A stretch of 64,000 nucleotides of DNA from Bradyrhizobium erythrophlei (lineage in GTDB: Bacteria > Pseudomonadota > Alphaproteobacteria > Rhizobiales > Xanthobacteraceae): contig FSRD01000001.1 of assembly GCA_900129675.1 (NCBI GenBank), positions 7,057,501 through 7,121,500 on the forward strand. Reading direction: 5' to 3'. The notes beneath the pieces were generated by a model. It did no database searches. It was not told the origin of the DNA and was given only the letters and a program-made list of their open reading frames with translations. This document shows positions 35,559 through 42,827 of the stretch, piece by piece. The translations under genes and the position numbers were made by a program. Positions within the stretch are counted from its first letter, which is position 1. Each line of letters begins with the position of its first letter.

Positions 35559-35711
35559 AACGCATGAGTTGAGCGCTTCGCGAAACCCGTCACCTTCGCA
35601 AAACTGCAACTGATGGGTTTCGCTGCGCCCCACCCATCCTCTGCCCTTCTGGGCGTTCGGGGCCGGCAATTACAGCGCTGGACTGCGCCACGTTCGCGTC
35701 ACGCCGTCGCT

Positions 35712-36377
35712 CTACCCACCCTTGTTCGCGGCCAGGAACGCGGCGACGTTGCTCTTGTGTTGTGCGAGCACCGCTTTGACCGACTCGTCGCCGGTGTAGG
35801 GCGCGAACGTGTAGTAGAAGATCGGCTGATGGTAGATCTGCAGAATGGCGTAGATCGTCAGCTGGACGATGGGTGAGCCGTCGACCAACGCGAATTTCTG
35901 CACCAGACCGACGAAGCAGGCGTCGGGCGTTTCATCGAGAACACCGACGAAAACGGTCGTATCGTATTTTTGCTTCGCGATATTGCCGAGATCATTCTTG
36001 GCCTTTGCGACATTGTCGGCGGCGTATTGTTTGCCTTGCTCGCGGGTGTCCTTGCAGGATGTGGCGACGATGTTGTCGGGGCTTCCGGTGTAGTCCGTCA
36101 TGGCTTGATAGGAAGATTTTTGATTGATGTATTTGACTTTCTTGGCGCGCCAGGCCGCTTCCTGGCGGCAATCGACATACATTGCGAGCAGGATTTGGTG
36201 CGCCGCTTCGACCATGCCCCGGGTCTGCGTAAACAACAGCGTATCGTTCAATTCACACTGCCCACCCGGCGCCATCGTAACGACCGTCTTGTCGCCAAGC
36301 CGGGCATCCTTGGCGAGCGTGGGGGATGACGAAACAACGACCAGCAAAACGCCGGAAAAAATGCGGGTAAACAACAT
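35712..36377 (-). CDS. Secreted hypothetical protein
   Basis: From ATG 36377 the product of 221 residues has a signal peptide (MLFTRIFSGVLLVVVSSSPT, cleaved near TLA-KD). The mature part has four Cys ('GQCELNDTL', 'YVDCRQEAAW', 'TSCKDTREQ', 'DACFVGLVQ') and several aromatic-rich strands ('YHQPIFYYTFAPYTGDE'). I do not recognise a family. Periplasmic location is likely. Confidence 0.6.
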   Translation of the reverse strand: MLFTRIFSGVLLVVVSSSPTLAKDARLGDKTVVTMAPGGQCELNDTLLFTQTRGMVEAAHQILLAMYVDCRQEAAWRAKKVKYINQKSSYQAMTDYTGSPDNIVATSCKDTREQGKQYAADNVAKAKNDLGNIAKQKYDTTVFVGVLDETPDACFVGLVQKFALVDGSPIVQLTIYAILQIYHQPIFYYTFAPYTGDESVKAVLAQHKSNVAAFLAANKGG

Positions 36378-36543
36378 GATGCTCCGAATTAATTGAATGA
36401 AAACAATCCCGAGCTTAATGACCCACCGCGGCCGGTGCAACATACGGACGTCCAAGCCGCCGGTTGCTTGTGGATTTCCGCCGGCGCGCATGCCCGCAAA
36501 TCCTGCATCGAGGGCAGGCCTTCGCCATACCGGTCACGCGGCC

Positions 36544-36786
36544 TCAACCCGGGACGTGGGCGATCTTGTGCGCGAGATGGCCGGTCTCGTGATCGCGCCG
36601 GAGCTGGCTCAGCGACGTCTCGTTCAGGTTGGCCAGAACGTCGCTCAGTTTCTCGGTCGGGGGATAACCGGCTGCGAAGCCCGGTCCGTAGATCTTGCGC
36701 AGCGTACCGACGAGAGTGTTGCCGTGCTTGTGGCTGATTTCGCCATCCTTGTTGCGGTGGCGATTGTCGAGACCCGGCTTGCTCAT
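36544..36786 (-). CDS. Small conserved hypothetical protein
   Basis: ATG 36786 is preceded by GGGAGAG. The product of 80 residues reads MSKPGLDNRHRNKDGEISHK, 'HGNTLVGTLRKIYGPGFAAG' and 'LSQLRRDHETGHLAHKIAHV'. The block DNRHRNKDGEISxKHGNTLV is one I recall as strongly conserved in Rhizobiales. It is soluble and basic. Function is unknown. Confidence 0.65.
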   Translation of the reverse strand: MSKPGLDNRHRNKDGEISHKHGNTLVGTLRKIYGPGFAAGYPPTEKLSDVLANLNETSLSQLRRDHETGHLAHKIAHVPG

Positions 36787-36896
36787 GCTGCTCTCCCTGG
36801 TGCCCATGGCCGGCAGCATCTTCCTGACAGGGCCAAATGGCAACCAATGCGCGTTCGCGACGCAACTGCAGCATTTTCAGGAAATGATCGGCCTTA

Positions 36897-36959
36897 GGTC
36901 TTGGCAACGCTGGCCGGGGTCTTGGCAACGCTGGCCGGGGTCTTGGCAACGCTGGCCGC
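36897..36959 (+). repeat. 21-bp tandem repeat, three units
   Basis: The unit GGTCTTGGCAACGCTGGCCG plus one G occurs three times in a row with one change at the last base. It lies between the 80-residue conserved gene and the double-glycine peptide gene at 37109. The multiple of three is not meaningful, as no gene reads through it convincingly. Confidence 0.85.
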
Positions 36960-37108
36960 ATAAAGCGGGCCGACGGTGTTCGCCCGCATCAGCATGATGC
37001 GAGCGCTATTTAGCTGCTGGCCGACTGTGACGGTCGTCACAGCGGCGCGGACGACCGTGGGACTAGATCGTCTTCGTCAATCCAATCTTGCGCGAAGGAG
37101 CACCGACA

Positions 37109-37297
37109 ATGACCACCACAACCAATCCTGCGGAATCTCGCGAACGGGATGATCCGACAGCGGCGCTGACCGAACTCGAACTCTCTGAGGTCACCGGCGG
37201 TTCGCAAAGCTCAGGCGCAGGCGGGGGCAAAGTCAGGTTCAATCCTTCTTCAATTACAAGGAAGGTCGACGCGGCAAGCCCTAAATTGTTTTTGTAG
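37109..37297 (+). CDS. Double-glycine leader peptide, 2 of 3
   Basis: ATG 37109 follows GAAGGAG. The 62-residue product MTTTTNPAESRERDDPTAAL-TELELSEVTGG has the leader signature ELSEVTGG, with the core starting SQSSGAGGGKVRFNPSS and ending SPKLFL. The 31-residue core is basic and lacks Cys. A hairpin follows the stop, as with the first peptide, and the third peptide gene lies about 100 bases downstream in the same direction. Confidence 0.6.
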   Translation: MTTTTNPAESRERDDPTAALTELELSEVTGGSQSSGAGGGKVRFNPSSITRKVDAASPKLFL

Positions 37298-37301
37298 GAA
37301 A

Positions 37302-37329
37302 GCAGGGAAGCCGCCGCGTGGCTTCCTGA
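37302..37329 (+). terminator. Hairpin after the second double-glycine peptide gene
   Basis: GGAAGCC and GGCTTCC pair around a GCCGCGT loop, extended by CAG/CTG with a bulge. There is no clear T-run, so it may slow or stabilise rather than terminate transcription. Confidence 0.4.
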
Positions 37330-37398
37330 TCATCTGCACCACAGCCACCCGTGGCAATGGCGGACGGCATCCCGTGCCACAACATATGGGAGACATCG

Positions 37399-37593
37399 AT
37401 GAGCAAGCACGAAGACAAGCTGGAGCAGAAATCGTCCGCGAAGCCTGAGATCAGGAAAGGCAGTGGCGCGCTCGACGATCAGGATCTCGAAAAGGTGACT
37501 GGCGGCGATAAAAAGATGACCCGCGGAGACAAGGGCGTAACTGAGGCGTTAACGCTCAGCTTTGCAGAACTCAAGTTCGCGTACACAGAGTAG
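37399..37593 (+). CDS. Double-glycine leader peptide, 3 of 3
   Basis: From ATG 37399 the 64 residues are MSKHEDKLEQKSSAKPEIRK-GSGALDDQDLEKVTGG plus a core DKKMTRGDKGVTEALTLSFA...AYTE. The leader signature is DLEKVTGG. The 28-residue core has a basic start and an amphipathic end, is without Cys, and is unlike the other two cores. Leader similarity with unlike cores is what a shared exporter handling several products would produce. Upstream GGGAGACATCG gives a modest ribosome-binding site. Confidence 0.6.
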   Translation: MSKHEDKLEQKSSAKPEIRKGSGALDDQDLEKVTGGDKKMTRGDKGVTEALTLSFAELKFAYTE

Positions 37594-37665
37594 CACTGGG
37601 CCGAGAGGACGGCGCCCAAGAGGACGACCGCTCGCTCCGGCGTGGGTCTGCCGGCGGCGATAGCG

Positions 37666-37914
37666 CTATTTCTTGAAGAAGCCGATAATGAGCAGCAGGA
37701 TCACGGCGCCGATGACTGCGTTGACGATCGCCGCCAAAATGCCCCCGACCAGAACAAACCCGATGATCGGCAACAGCCAGCCGGCAATGATGGCGCCGAT
37801 GATGCCGACCACGATGTTGCCGACCAGCCCGAGGCCATAGCCCTTGACGATCAGTCCGGCGAGCCAGCCTGCGACCGCACCGATGATGAGCCAAATAATG
37901 AGCGATTCAATCAT
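37666..37914 (-). CDS. GlsB/YeaQ/YmgE-type stress membrane protein
   Basis: ATG 37914 is preceded by GAGGAGG. The 82-residue product MIESLIIWLIIGAVAGWLAG has three hydrophobic helices with Gly-rich packing ('GNIVVGIIGAIIAGWLLPII') and ends IIGFFKK. The family (transglycosylase-associated, PF04226) is small, inner-membrane and induced by envelope or osmotic stress in several bacteria. The biochemical role is unknown. Confidence 0.85.
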   Translation of the reverse strand: MIESLIIWLIIGAVAGWLAGLIVKGYGLGLVGNIVVGIIGAIIAGWLLPIIGFVLVGGILAAIVNAVIGAVILLLIIGFFKK

Positions 37915-38165
37915 GACCATCCTCCTCATTGTAAGACGCCGCGGTATTCCGCGGTCGCCGTCATAGGAGCCGGAACGCCCGGCATTCGGCCTGGCGCTGC
38001 CGTTCACCGTTGATCTATCTTAAGTGGTATTACGATCCGCTCGCGTCGCGTTGTCAACCCGTACCTGTACCGGTGGGTTCGCGTCAGATATCTCGTGGCG
38101 CACTAGCTGGAACGCCGCCGGGTCGCTCCGGCGGCGCTATACTCAATCTGCGCAGTCAGCATTGC

Positions 38166-38507
38166 CTACCGGCCACCGCCTCCGCCGCCTCCGCCGCCTC
38201 CGCCACCTCCGCCGCCACCACCGCCACCGCCACCACCGCCTCCGCCGCCTGCATCACGCATGGCTGGATTGTCGCGCGGATCGAGATTCTTGATGTAACT
38301 CGGCGAGGTGTCGACGCGACGCGGGCGCGAACGCAGACTCTCCACATATTGGAAATGATCCGTACAAGCCTTGCTCGATACCGCTCCATCACAAAACCTG
38401 GATCCAGGTGCCGAAAACGGAAAAGCATTGGCGCCGGTTGTTGCCATGGCGCTCGTGGCAACGAGAGTGACGAAAGCGGCTGCGGATAATCCTGATTTCA
38501 TCGACAT
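38166..38507 (-). CDS. Secreted protein with a poly-glycine tail
   Basis: From ATG 38507 (preceded by GGAGAG) the product has 113 residues: MSMKSGLSAAAFVTLVATSA is a signal peptide cleaved near AFP or ANA, the mature part has two Cys ('RFCDGAVSSKACTDHFQYVE') and then 'LDPRDNPAMRDA' followed by an unbroken run of 26 Gly and a final Arg. The run is encoded by mixed GGC/GGT/GGA codons on a purine/pyrimidine-biased strand, so it can change length by slippage. Related rhizobial proteins have shorter tails by recollection. Function is unknown. Confidence 0.6.
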   Translation of the reverse strand: MSMKSGLSAAAFVTLVATSAMATTGANAFPFSAPGSRFCDGAVSSKACTDHFQYVESLRSRPRRVDTSPSYIKNLDPRDNPAMRDAGGGGGGGGGGGGGGGGGGGGGGGGGGR

Positions 38508-38778
38508 GTGAACTCTCCTTCCGTCCCTCGGTTCGGCAAAACCGGAATGGCTCGCCTGGGAGTTCGACGATTCCAGCTGCAAACCGGTTCGAGGGTGCCA
38601 CGGAAATAAGTTCGGACCGTACTGCGCCGCGCGGTTTTTCCGCACCGCGAACATTGCTTTGCCTGTCGTGCCGTCGCGACAAACGCTTTACCGGCAGGGG
38701 CAGGATGCTAGACTTCGTCCGGGGCCCGTGCGCGGCTCATGAAAAACAACAACAGAAGAGAAGGGAGCCGCGATCTCC
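38508..38778. other. Intergenic region
   Basis: This stretch lies between divergently placed genes and should carry both promoters. I see no repeat, RNA or small gene in it. Confidence 0.4.
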
Positions 38779-39741
38779 ATGAAGGATTTTGCCGGAAAGA
38801 TTGCTGTCATCACCGGAGGCGGTACGGGCATGGGCCGCGAGCTGGCGCGCCAGCTCGTCGCCGAGGGCTGCAATGTCGCGATGTGCGACGTCTCCGCCGA
38901 GGCGATGGCCGAGACCAAGCGGCTGTGCGAGGTCGAAAAGCTGCCGCAGGGGCTGCGCATCACCACCCATATCGCCGATGTCTCGATCGAAGACCAGCTT
39001 TTGCGGTTTCGCGACGAGCTGATCGAGCAGCAGGCGACCGACAAGATCCATCTGCTGTTAAACAATGCCGGCATCGGCGGCGGCGGCAGCCTGTTCACCA
39101 ACACGCGCGAGCAGTGGGAGCGCACCTTCAATATCTGTTGGGGCGGCGTCTATCTCGGCGTCCGCACCTTCCTGCCGCTGCTCATGAAGGCTGACGAGGG
39201 TCATATCGTCAACACCTCCAGCGTCAACGGCTTTTGGGCGTCGGTCGGCCTCGGCGTCTCGCACACCGCCTATTGCTCCGCCAAATTCGCGGTAAAGGGG
39301 TTTACCGAAGCGCTGATGAACGATCTCAGGCTCAACGCGCCGCATATCAAATGTTCGGTGGTGATGCCCGGTCATATCGGCACCTCGATCGTCTCCAACT
39401 CGCGCAAGGTGCAGAACGGCTCCGACCAGCTGACGCCGAACGAAATCGTGCAGACGCGCCAGCGGCTGAAGGGCATGGGCATCGACGTCGCGGGCCTCTC
39501 GGATGACCAGATCCAGCAGATCGCGCTCGACCGCGCGCAAAAATTCCACGACGAGGCGCCGACCACGGCGGCGGCCGCCGCAAAGATCATCCTCGACGGC
39601 GTCAAGGCCGAGCGCTGGCGCATCCTGGTCGGCGACGACGCCCACCGGCTCGATGAGCGCGTACGGCAGACCCCGGAAAAAGCCTACACGCCGGAGTTTT
39701 ATCAGAGCTTTGCCGAGGAGGTCGGCTGGCGGCTGGGATGA
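38779..39741 (+). CDS. Short-chain dehydrogenase/reductase
   Basis: The 320-residue product has the classical SDR plan: cofactor motif TGGGTGMGRE at residues 12-21, Asp after beta-2 ('CDVSAEAM', favouring NAD(H)), 'NNAGIGGGG', the active-site Ser in 'NTSSVNGFWA' and 'YCSAKFAVKG' with Tyr and Lys. A C-terminal extension of about 60 residues ('LVGDDAHRLDERVRQTPEKA') is longer than the minimal family. The substrate is unknown. It is followed by a palindrome-rich gap and a convergent acetamidase-like gene. Confidence 0.9.
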   Translation: MKDFAGKIAVITGGGTGMGRELARQLVAEGCNVAMCDVSAEAMAETKRLCEVEKLPQGLRITTHIADVSIEDQLLRFRDELIEQQATDKIHLLLNNAGIGGGGSLFTNTREQWERTFNICWGGVYLGVRTFLPLLMKADEGHIVNTSSVNGFWASVGLGVSHTAYCSAKFAVKGFTEALMNDLRLNAPHIKCSVVMPGHIGTSIVSNSRKVQNGSDQLTPNEIVQTRQRLKGMGIDVAGLSDDQIQQIALDRAQKFHDEAPTTAAAAAKIILDGVKAERWRILVGDDAHRLDERVRQTPEKAYTPEFYQSFAEEVGWRLG

Positions 39742-39775
39742 GGGTCCCTGTCGTTCCGGGGGCGGGAGCAAAGCG

Positions 39776-39851
39776 AGCGAACTCCGATGTGCAATTGCAC
39801 ATCGAAGAACCTCGAGAATCCCCGATGTGCAATTGCACATCGGAGTTCGCT
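39776..39851. repeat. Nested palindromes (28-bp inverted repeat)
   Basis: GATGTGCAATTGCACATC, itself a perfect palindrome, occurs twice (about 39786 and 39825). The arms extend outward to GCGAACTCC / GGAGTTCGC, so the whole forms an inverted repeat of about 28 bp separated by about 18 bp. It lies between the convergent 3' ends of the SDR and the acetamidase-like gene. It could act as a bidirectional terminator, a protein-binding site or a REP-type element. Confidence 0.8.
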
Positions 39852-39883
39852 GTTGTGCATCGCCCCGGAATGACGTTTGGGCG

Positions 39884-40825
39884 CTACCCGTGCACGACCG
39901 TCTTTGCGATCATGCAATGAATGCCCTTTGACCCGTTCACGGTCTGCGTCACCCGCAAATCCGCAGCCAGGCTGCAGAGCGTGTAGGCATCCTCGCGCGA
40001 CAGGTTTCGCTTTTCGCCGAGCAGGGCGATCATGTCGCGCAGCGACCGCACCACACATTGATCGAGGTCGGGGTCCATCGCCATCGTCAGGTAGTGCGTC
40101 TGCGTTTCTGCACGCGGATAGTCGAGCCTGATGTCCTTGCGCAGCGTCAGCCTGAAGCGGCCCTGCAGCGCGGTCTCGATCGCGGTGACGCAGACCTCGC
40201 CATCGCCCTGCACGCCGTGGCCGTCGCCGCAGGAAAACAGCGCGCCCGGCACGAACACCGGCAGATACAATTTGGCGCCGGCGCCGAGCTCCTTGTTGTC
40301 CAGGTTGCCGCCCATCGCGCGCGGGATCAGCGAGGTGATGCGGCCCCAGGCGGGCGGCGGCGCAACCCCCATCACGCCGAAGAACGGTGCGAGCGGCAGA
40401 TCGAGCCCCCATGGCAGCCGGCCGACCATCCGCTCGCGATCGAGCGGGATATTCAAAAGCCGCGTTTCGTGGAAATCGTCGGGCAGGGTGCCGGCCAGCG
40501 GACGGATCAAATTGTAGCCCCAATCCTGCCTGAGCTGGACGTCGAGGATGTCCACCTCCAGCACATCGCCGGGCTCGGCGCCTTCGATCGCAATGGGGCC
40601 GGTCAGGATATGGCCGGGCACCATCCGCTCGCTGTGGGCATGAATATCGGCAAGCTCGGGCGGAATATGGAATTTGCTGCCGTCCGGTACCACGTCCGGC
40701 CCGCCGGTGACGGTATCGACCGTGACCTCATCGCCGCTGGCGATGGTCAGGACCGGCTTCAATTTCGCTTCGAAAAAACCCCAGTGGCAGGTTTCGGGGC
40801 TGGAATGCAGGTGATGATGGGTCAT
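39884..40825 (-). CDS. Acetamidase/formamidase-family protein
   Basis: The 313-residue product begins MTHHHLHSSPETCHWGFFEA and has the FmdA_AmdA pattern: 'PGHILTGPIAIEGAEPGDVL', 'MGVAPPPAWGRITSLIPRAM-GGNLDNKEL', and 'FSCGDGHGVQGDGEVCVTAI' with the Gly-Asp-Gly-His block used for metal and catalysis. Members hydrolyse formamide, acetamide or related short amides to ammonia and acid in the cytoplasm. The length is typical of the shorter branch. The physiological substrate is not determined by sequence. Confidence 0.85.
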   Translation of the reverse strand: MTHHHLHSSPETCHWGFFEAKLKPVLTIASGDEVTVDTVTGGPDVVPDGSKFHIPPELADIHAHSERMVPGHILTGPIAIEGAEPGDVLEVDILDVQLRQDWGYNLIRPLAGTLPDDFHETRLLNIPLDRERMVGRLPWGLDLPLAPFFGVMGVAPPPAWGRITSLIPRAMGGNLDNKELGAGAKLYLPVFVPGALFSCGDGHGVQGDGEVCVTAIETALQGRFRLTLRKDIRLDYPRAETQTHYLTMAMDPDLDQCVVRSLRDMIALLGEKRNLSREDAYTLCSLAADLRVTQTVNGSKGIHCMIAKTVVHG

Positions 40826-40858
40826 GAGGAGCTTTCTTGTCGGCGTGATTGTCTTCTA

Positions 40859-40935
40859 TTTGTCATTGCCGGGCATAGTAGTCTGCCTGCGCAGACTGCG
40901 TATACTTGTCTGCGCTCCCGGCAATCCATCATTTT
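40859..40935. repeat. REP-like palindromic element, CATTGCCGGG variant
   Basis: TCATTGCCGGG at 40863 and CCCGGCAAT near 40920 frame a shorter inner inverted repeat 'GTCTGCCTGCGCAGACTGC'. It lies in the divergent gap between the acetamidase-like gene and the YdcF gene. Confidence 0.5.
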
Positions 40936-41037
40936 TTGAACAAGCCTCTTGTGAAGATGGATGGCTACGCGGGTCAAGCCCGCGTATGACAGTGAATCCG
41001 AGGTTCGGCGCAGCGTCCATTCAAAAGAGAATTTCCC

Positions 41038-41841
41038 TTGTTTTTTGTGCTCTCCAAGACGCTCGGCCACATGATGCTGCCGGCGAACTTTTTGATCGGC
41101 ATCGGGTTGGTTGGGCTTATCCTGCTCGCGACGCGCCTTGCGTCGCTGGGCCGCAAGCTTGCGATCTTCGCGCTCGTGCTGCTCGCGATCTGCGCCTATT
41201 CGCCGCTCGGAAACCTTCTGCTCTATCCGCTGGAATCGCGCTTTCCGCCATGGGATGCGGCGCGCGGCGCGCCGGACGGAATCATCGTGCTCGGTGGATC
41301 GATCGATGCGGACCTTTCGGCGGCGCATGGCACCACGGTGGTGCGCAGCTCGGCCGACCGCATCATCGGCGCGGCGGAGCTGGCGCTTCGTTATCCGAAT
41401 GCGCGGGTGGTTTTCTCCGGCGGCAGCGCGAGCTTGATCTCGAACGATGCAAGGGAAGCCGACTACGCCGGCGCGGTCTTCGAAAGCCTCGGCATTGCCA
41501 AATCGCGGCTCACCATGGAGCGGCGGTCGCGCAACACGCTTGAAAATGCCGAGTTCTCCAAGGCGCTGCTTGCGCCGAAGGAGGGCGAGCGCTGGCTGCT
41601 GGTGACATCGGCCTACCACATGCCGCGTTCGGTCGGCCTGTTTCGCAAGGCGGGATTTGCGGTCGAGCCCTATCCGGTCGACTGGCGGGTCGGCGGGCGC
41701 GGCGATCTCTTTGCGTTTACGGACGTGGCCGTTGACGGACTGGGACGAACGGACCTCGCGGTGCGCGAATGGATGGGCCTGATTGCCTACCGGGCCACCG
41801 GCAAGATCGACGATTTGCTGCCGGGACCGGCCCTGAAGTAG
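41038..41841 (+). CDS. YdcF/DUF218-family membrane protein
   Basis: The 267-residue product starts with TTG (LFFVLSKTLGHMMLPANFLI), two membrane helices follow, then a DUF218 domain: 'DGIIVLGGSIDADLSAAHG', 'ELALRYPNARVVFSGGSA', 'RSRNTLENAEFSKALL' and 'WLLVTSAYHMPRSVGLFRKA'. DUF218 proteins such as SanA and YdcF act in envelope integrity and may bind S-adenosylmethionine or polysaccharide precursors. The N-terminal helices place it in the inner membrane. It lies upstream of the DUF169 gene with a 77-base gap. Confidence 0.85.
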   Translation: MFFVLSKTLGHMMLPANFLIGIGLVGLILLATRLASLGRKLAIFALVLLAICAYSPLGNLLLYPLESRFPPWDAARGAPDGIIVLGGSIDADLSAAHGTTVVRSSADRIIGAAELALRYPNARVVFSGGSASLISNDAREADYAGAVFESLGIAKSRLTMERRSRNTLENAEFSKALLAPKEGERWLLVTSAYHMPRSVGLFRKAGFAVEPYPVDWRVGGRGDLFAFTDVAVDGLGRTDLAVREWMGLIAYRATGKIDDLLPGPALK

Positions 41842-41918
41842 GTCGCAACCGATCGTCAATGCGGCTAGAATTGCGGCAAACAGGCGCGCAAGGTTTCGCC
41901 GATTTGGGAGTTGACGCC

Positions 41919-42704
41919 ATGCAACAGCAATCGCCGCCGGAACAATTCGATTTGTCCGGTATGGTGGACGATCTGAACGCCTTGCTGCGGCTGAAGACCA
42001 CCGTGATCGGCATCAAGATGTTCGCAGCCGTGGAGGAGATGGCGGCGATCCCGAAGATCAGGCGTCCGACCGCCGTTCATACCACCGATCAGATCGTCAG
42101 CATGGCCTCGCGGCTGGGCTGGACCGTCGGCATTACCGGCGACGATCTGGTCGGCGCGCAATGCCGCGCGGTGATTGGCCTCAGCCCCCAGGACGACAAA
42201 TGGCTTGCCGGCGAAAACTATGTCGGCGTCTGGCATGGCACCGCCGAGGATACGCGCAAGCGCCAGGAGGCGCTCGACGTCGTGCCCTATGGCCGGTACC
42301 AGGCGATGGCGGTCAGTCCGCTCGTAAGCGGCCGGCTCAACCCGCCCGATATTTGTCTGGTCTACGCGACGCCGGGCCAGATGATCATCCTGATCAACGG
42401 CCTGCAATATACCGGCTACAAGAAGTTCGAATGGGGCGTGGTCGGCGAGACCGCCTGCGCCGATTCGTGGGGGCGGGCGCTCAAAACCGGCGAGCCCTCG
42501 CTGTCGCTGCCGTGCTTCGCCGAGCGCCGTTACGGTGGCGTGCCCGATGAGGAGATGCTGATGGCGCTGCAGCCGGCGCATCTCGCCAAGGCCATCGCCG
42601 GGATGAAACAGCTTGCCAAAAACGGTCTGCGCTATCCGATCGCGCCCTACGGCATTCAAGCCAACGTCCGCGCCGGCATGGGCGTTTCCTACGCCAAAAA
42701 ATAG
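41919..42704 (+). CDS. DUF169-family protein
   Basis: I start at ATG 41919, which follows GGGAG, giving 261 residues. The DUF169 pattern is present: 'LNALLRLKTTVIGIKMF', 'GDDLVGAQCRAVIGL', 'MAVSPLVSGRLNPPDICLVY', 'ILINGLQYTGYKKFEWGVVG' and 'SLPCFAERRYGGVPDEEM'. The two conserved Cys (ETACAD and LPCFAER) suggest metal or thiol chemistry. The family has no agreed function; some members are near one-carbon or nitrile metabolism genes. Cytoplasmic location is likely. Confidence 0.8.
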   Translation: MQQQSPPEQFDLSGMVDDLNALLRLKTTVIGIKMFAAVEEMAAIPKIRRPTAVHTTDQIVSMASRLGWTVGITGDDLVGAQCRAVIGLSPQDDKWLAGENYVGVWHGTAEDTRKRQEALDVVPYGRYQAMAVSPLVSGRLNPPDICLVYATPGQMIILINGLQYTGYKKFEWGVVGETACADSWGRALKTGEPSLSLPCFAERRYGGVPDEEMLMALQPAHLAKAIAGMKQLAKNGLRYPIAPYGIQANVRAGMGVSYAKK

Positions 42705-42724
42705 CGCTAGAAGCGGCTTGAAGT

Positions 42725-42805
42725 CGTCATTGCGAGCGAAGCGAAGCAATCCATAGCTACGAAGGAAGTGTGGATTGCTTCGTCGCTTTGCTCCCCGCAA
42801 TGACG
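42725..42805. repeat. REP-like palindrome, CGTCATTGCGAG type, copy 1
   Basis: CGTCATTGCGAGCGAAGCGA and its counterpart ending CGCAATGACG form a long imperfect stem with the halves GAAGCAATCCA and TGGATTGCTTC inside. Three other members are at 48375, 55076 and 60689. They all lie between genes. Confidence 0.8.
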
Positions 42806-42827
42806 AGAAGTCTCAAAGGAACCAAAT

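Noticed and set aside
36897..36959. CRISPR array
   Set aside because: The three units are contiguous 21-mers with no spacers and no cas genes in the window.
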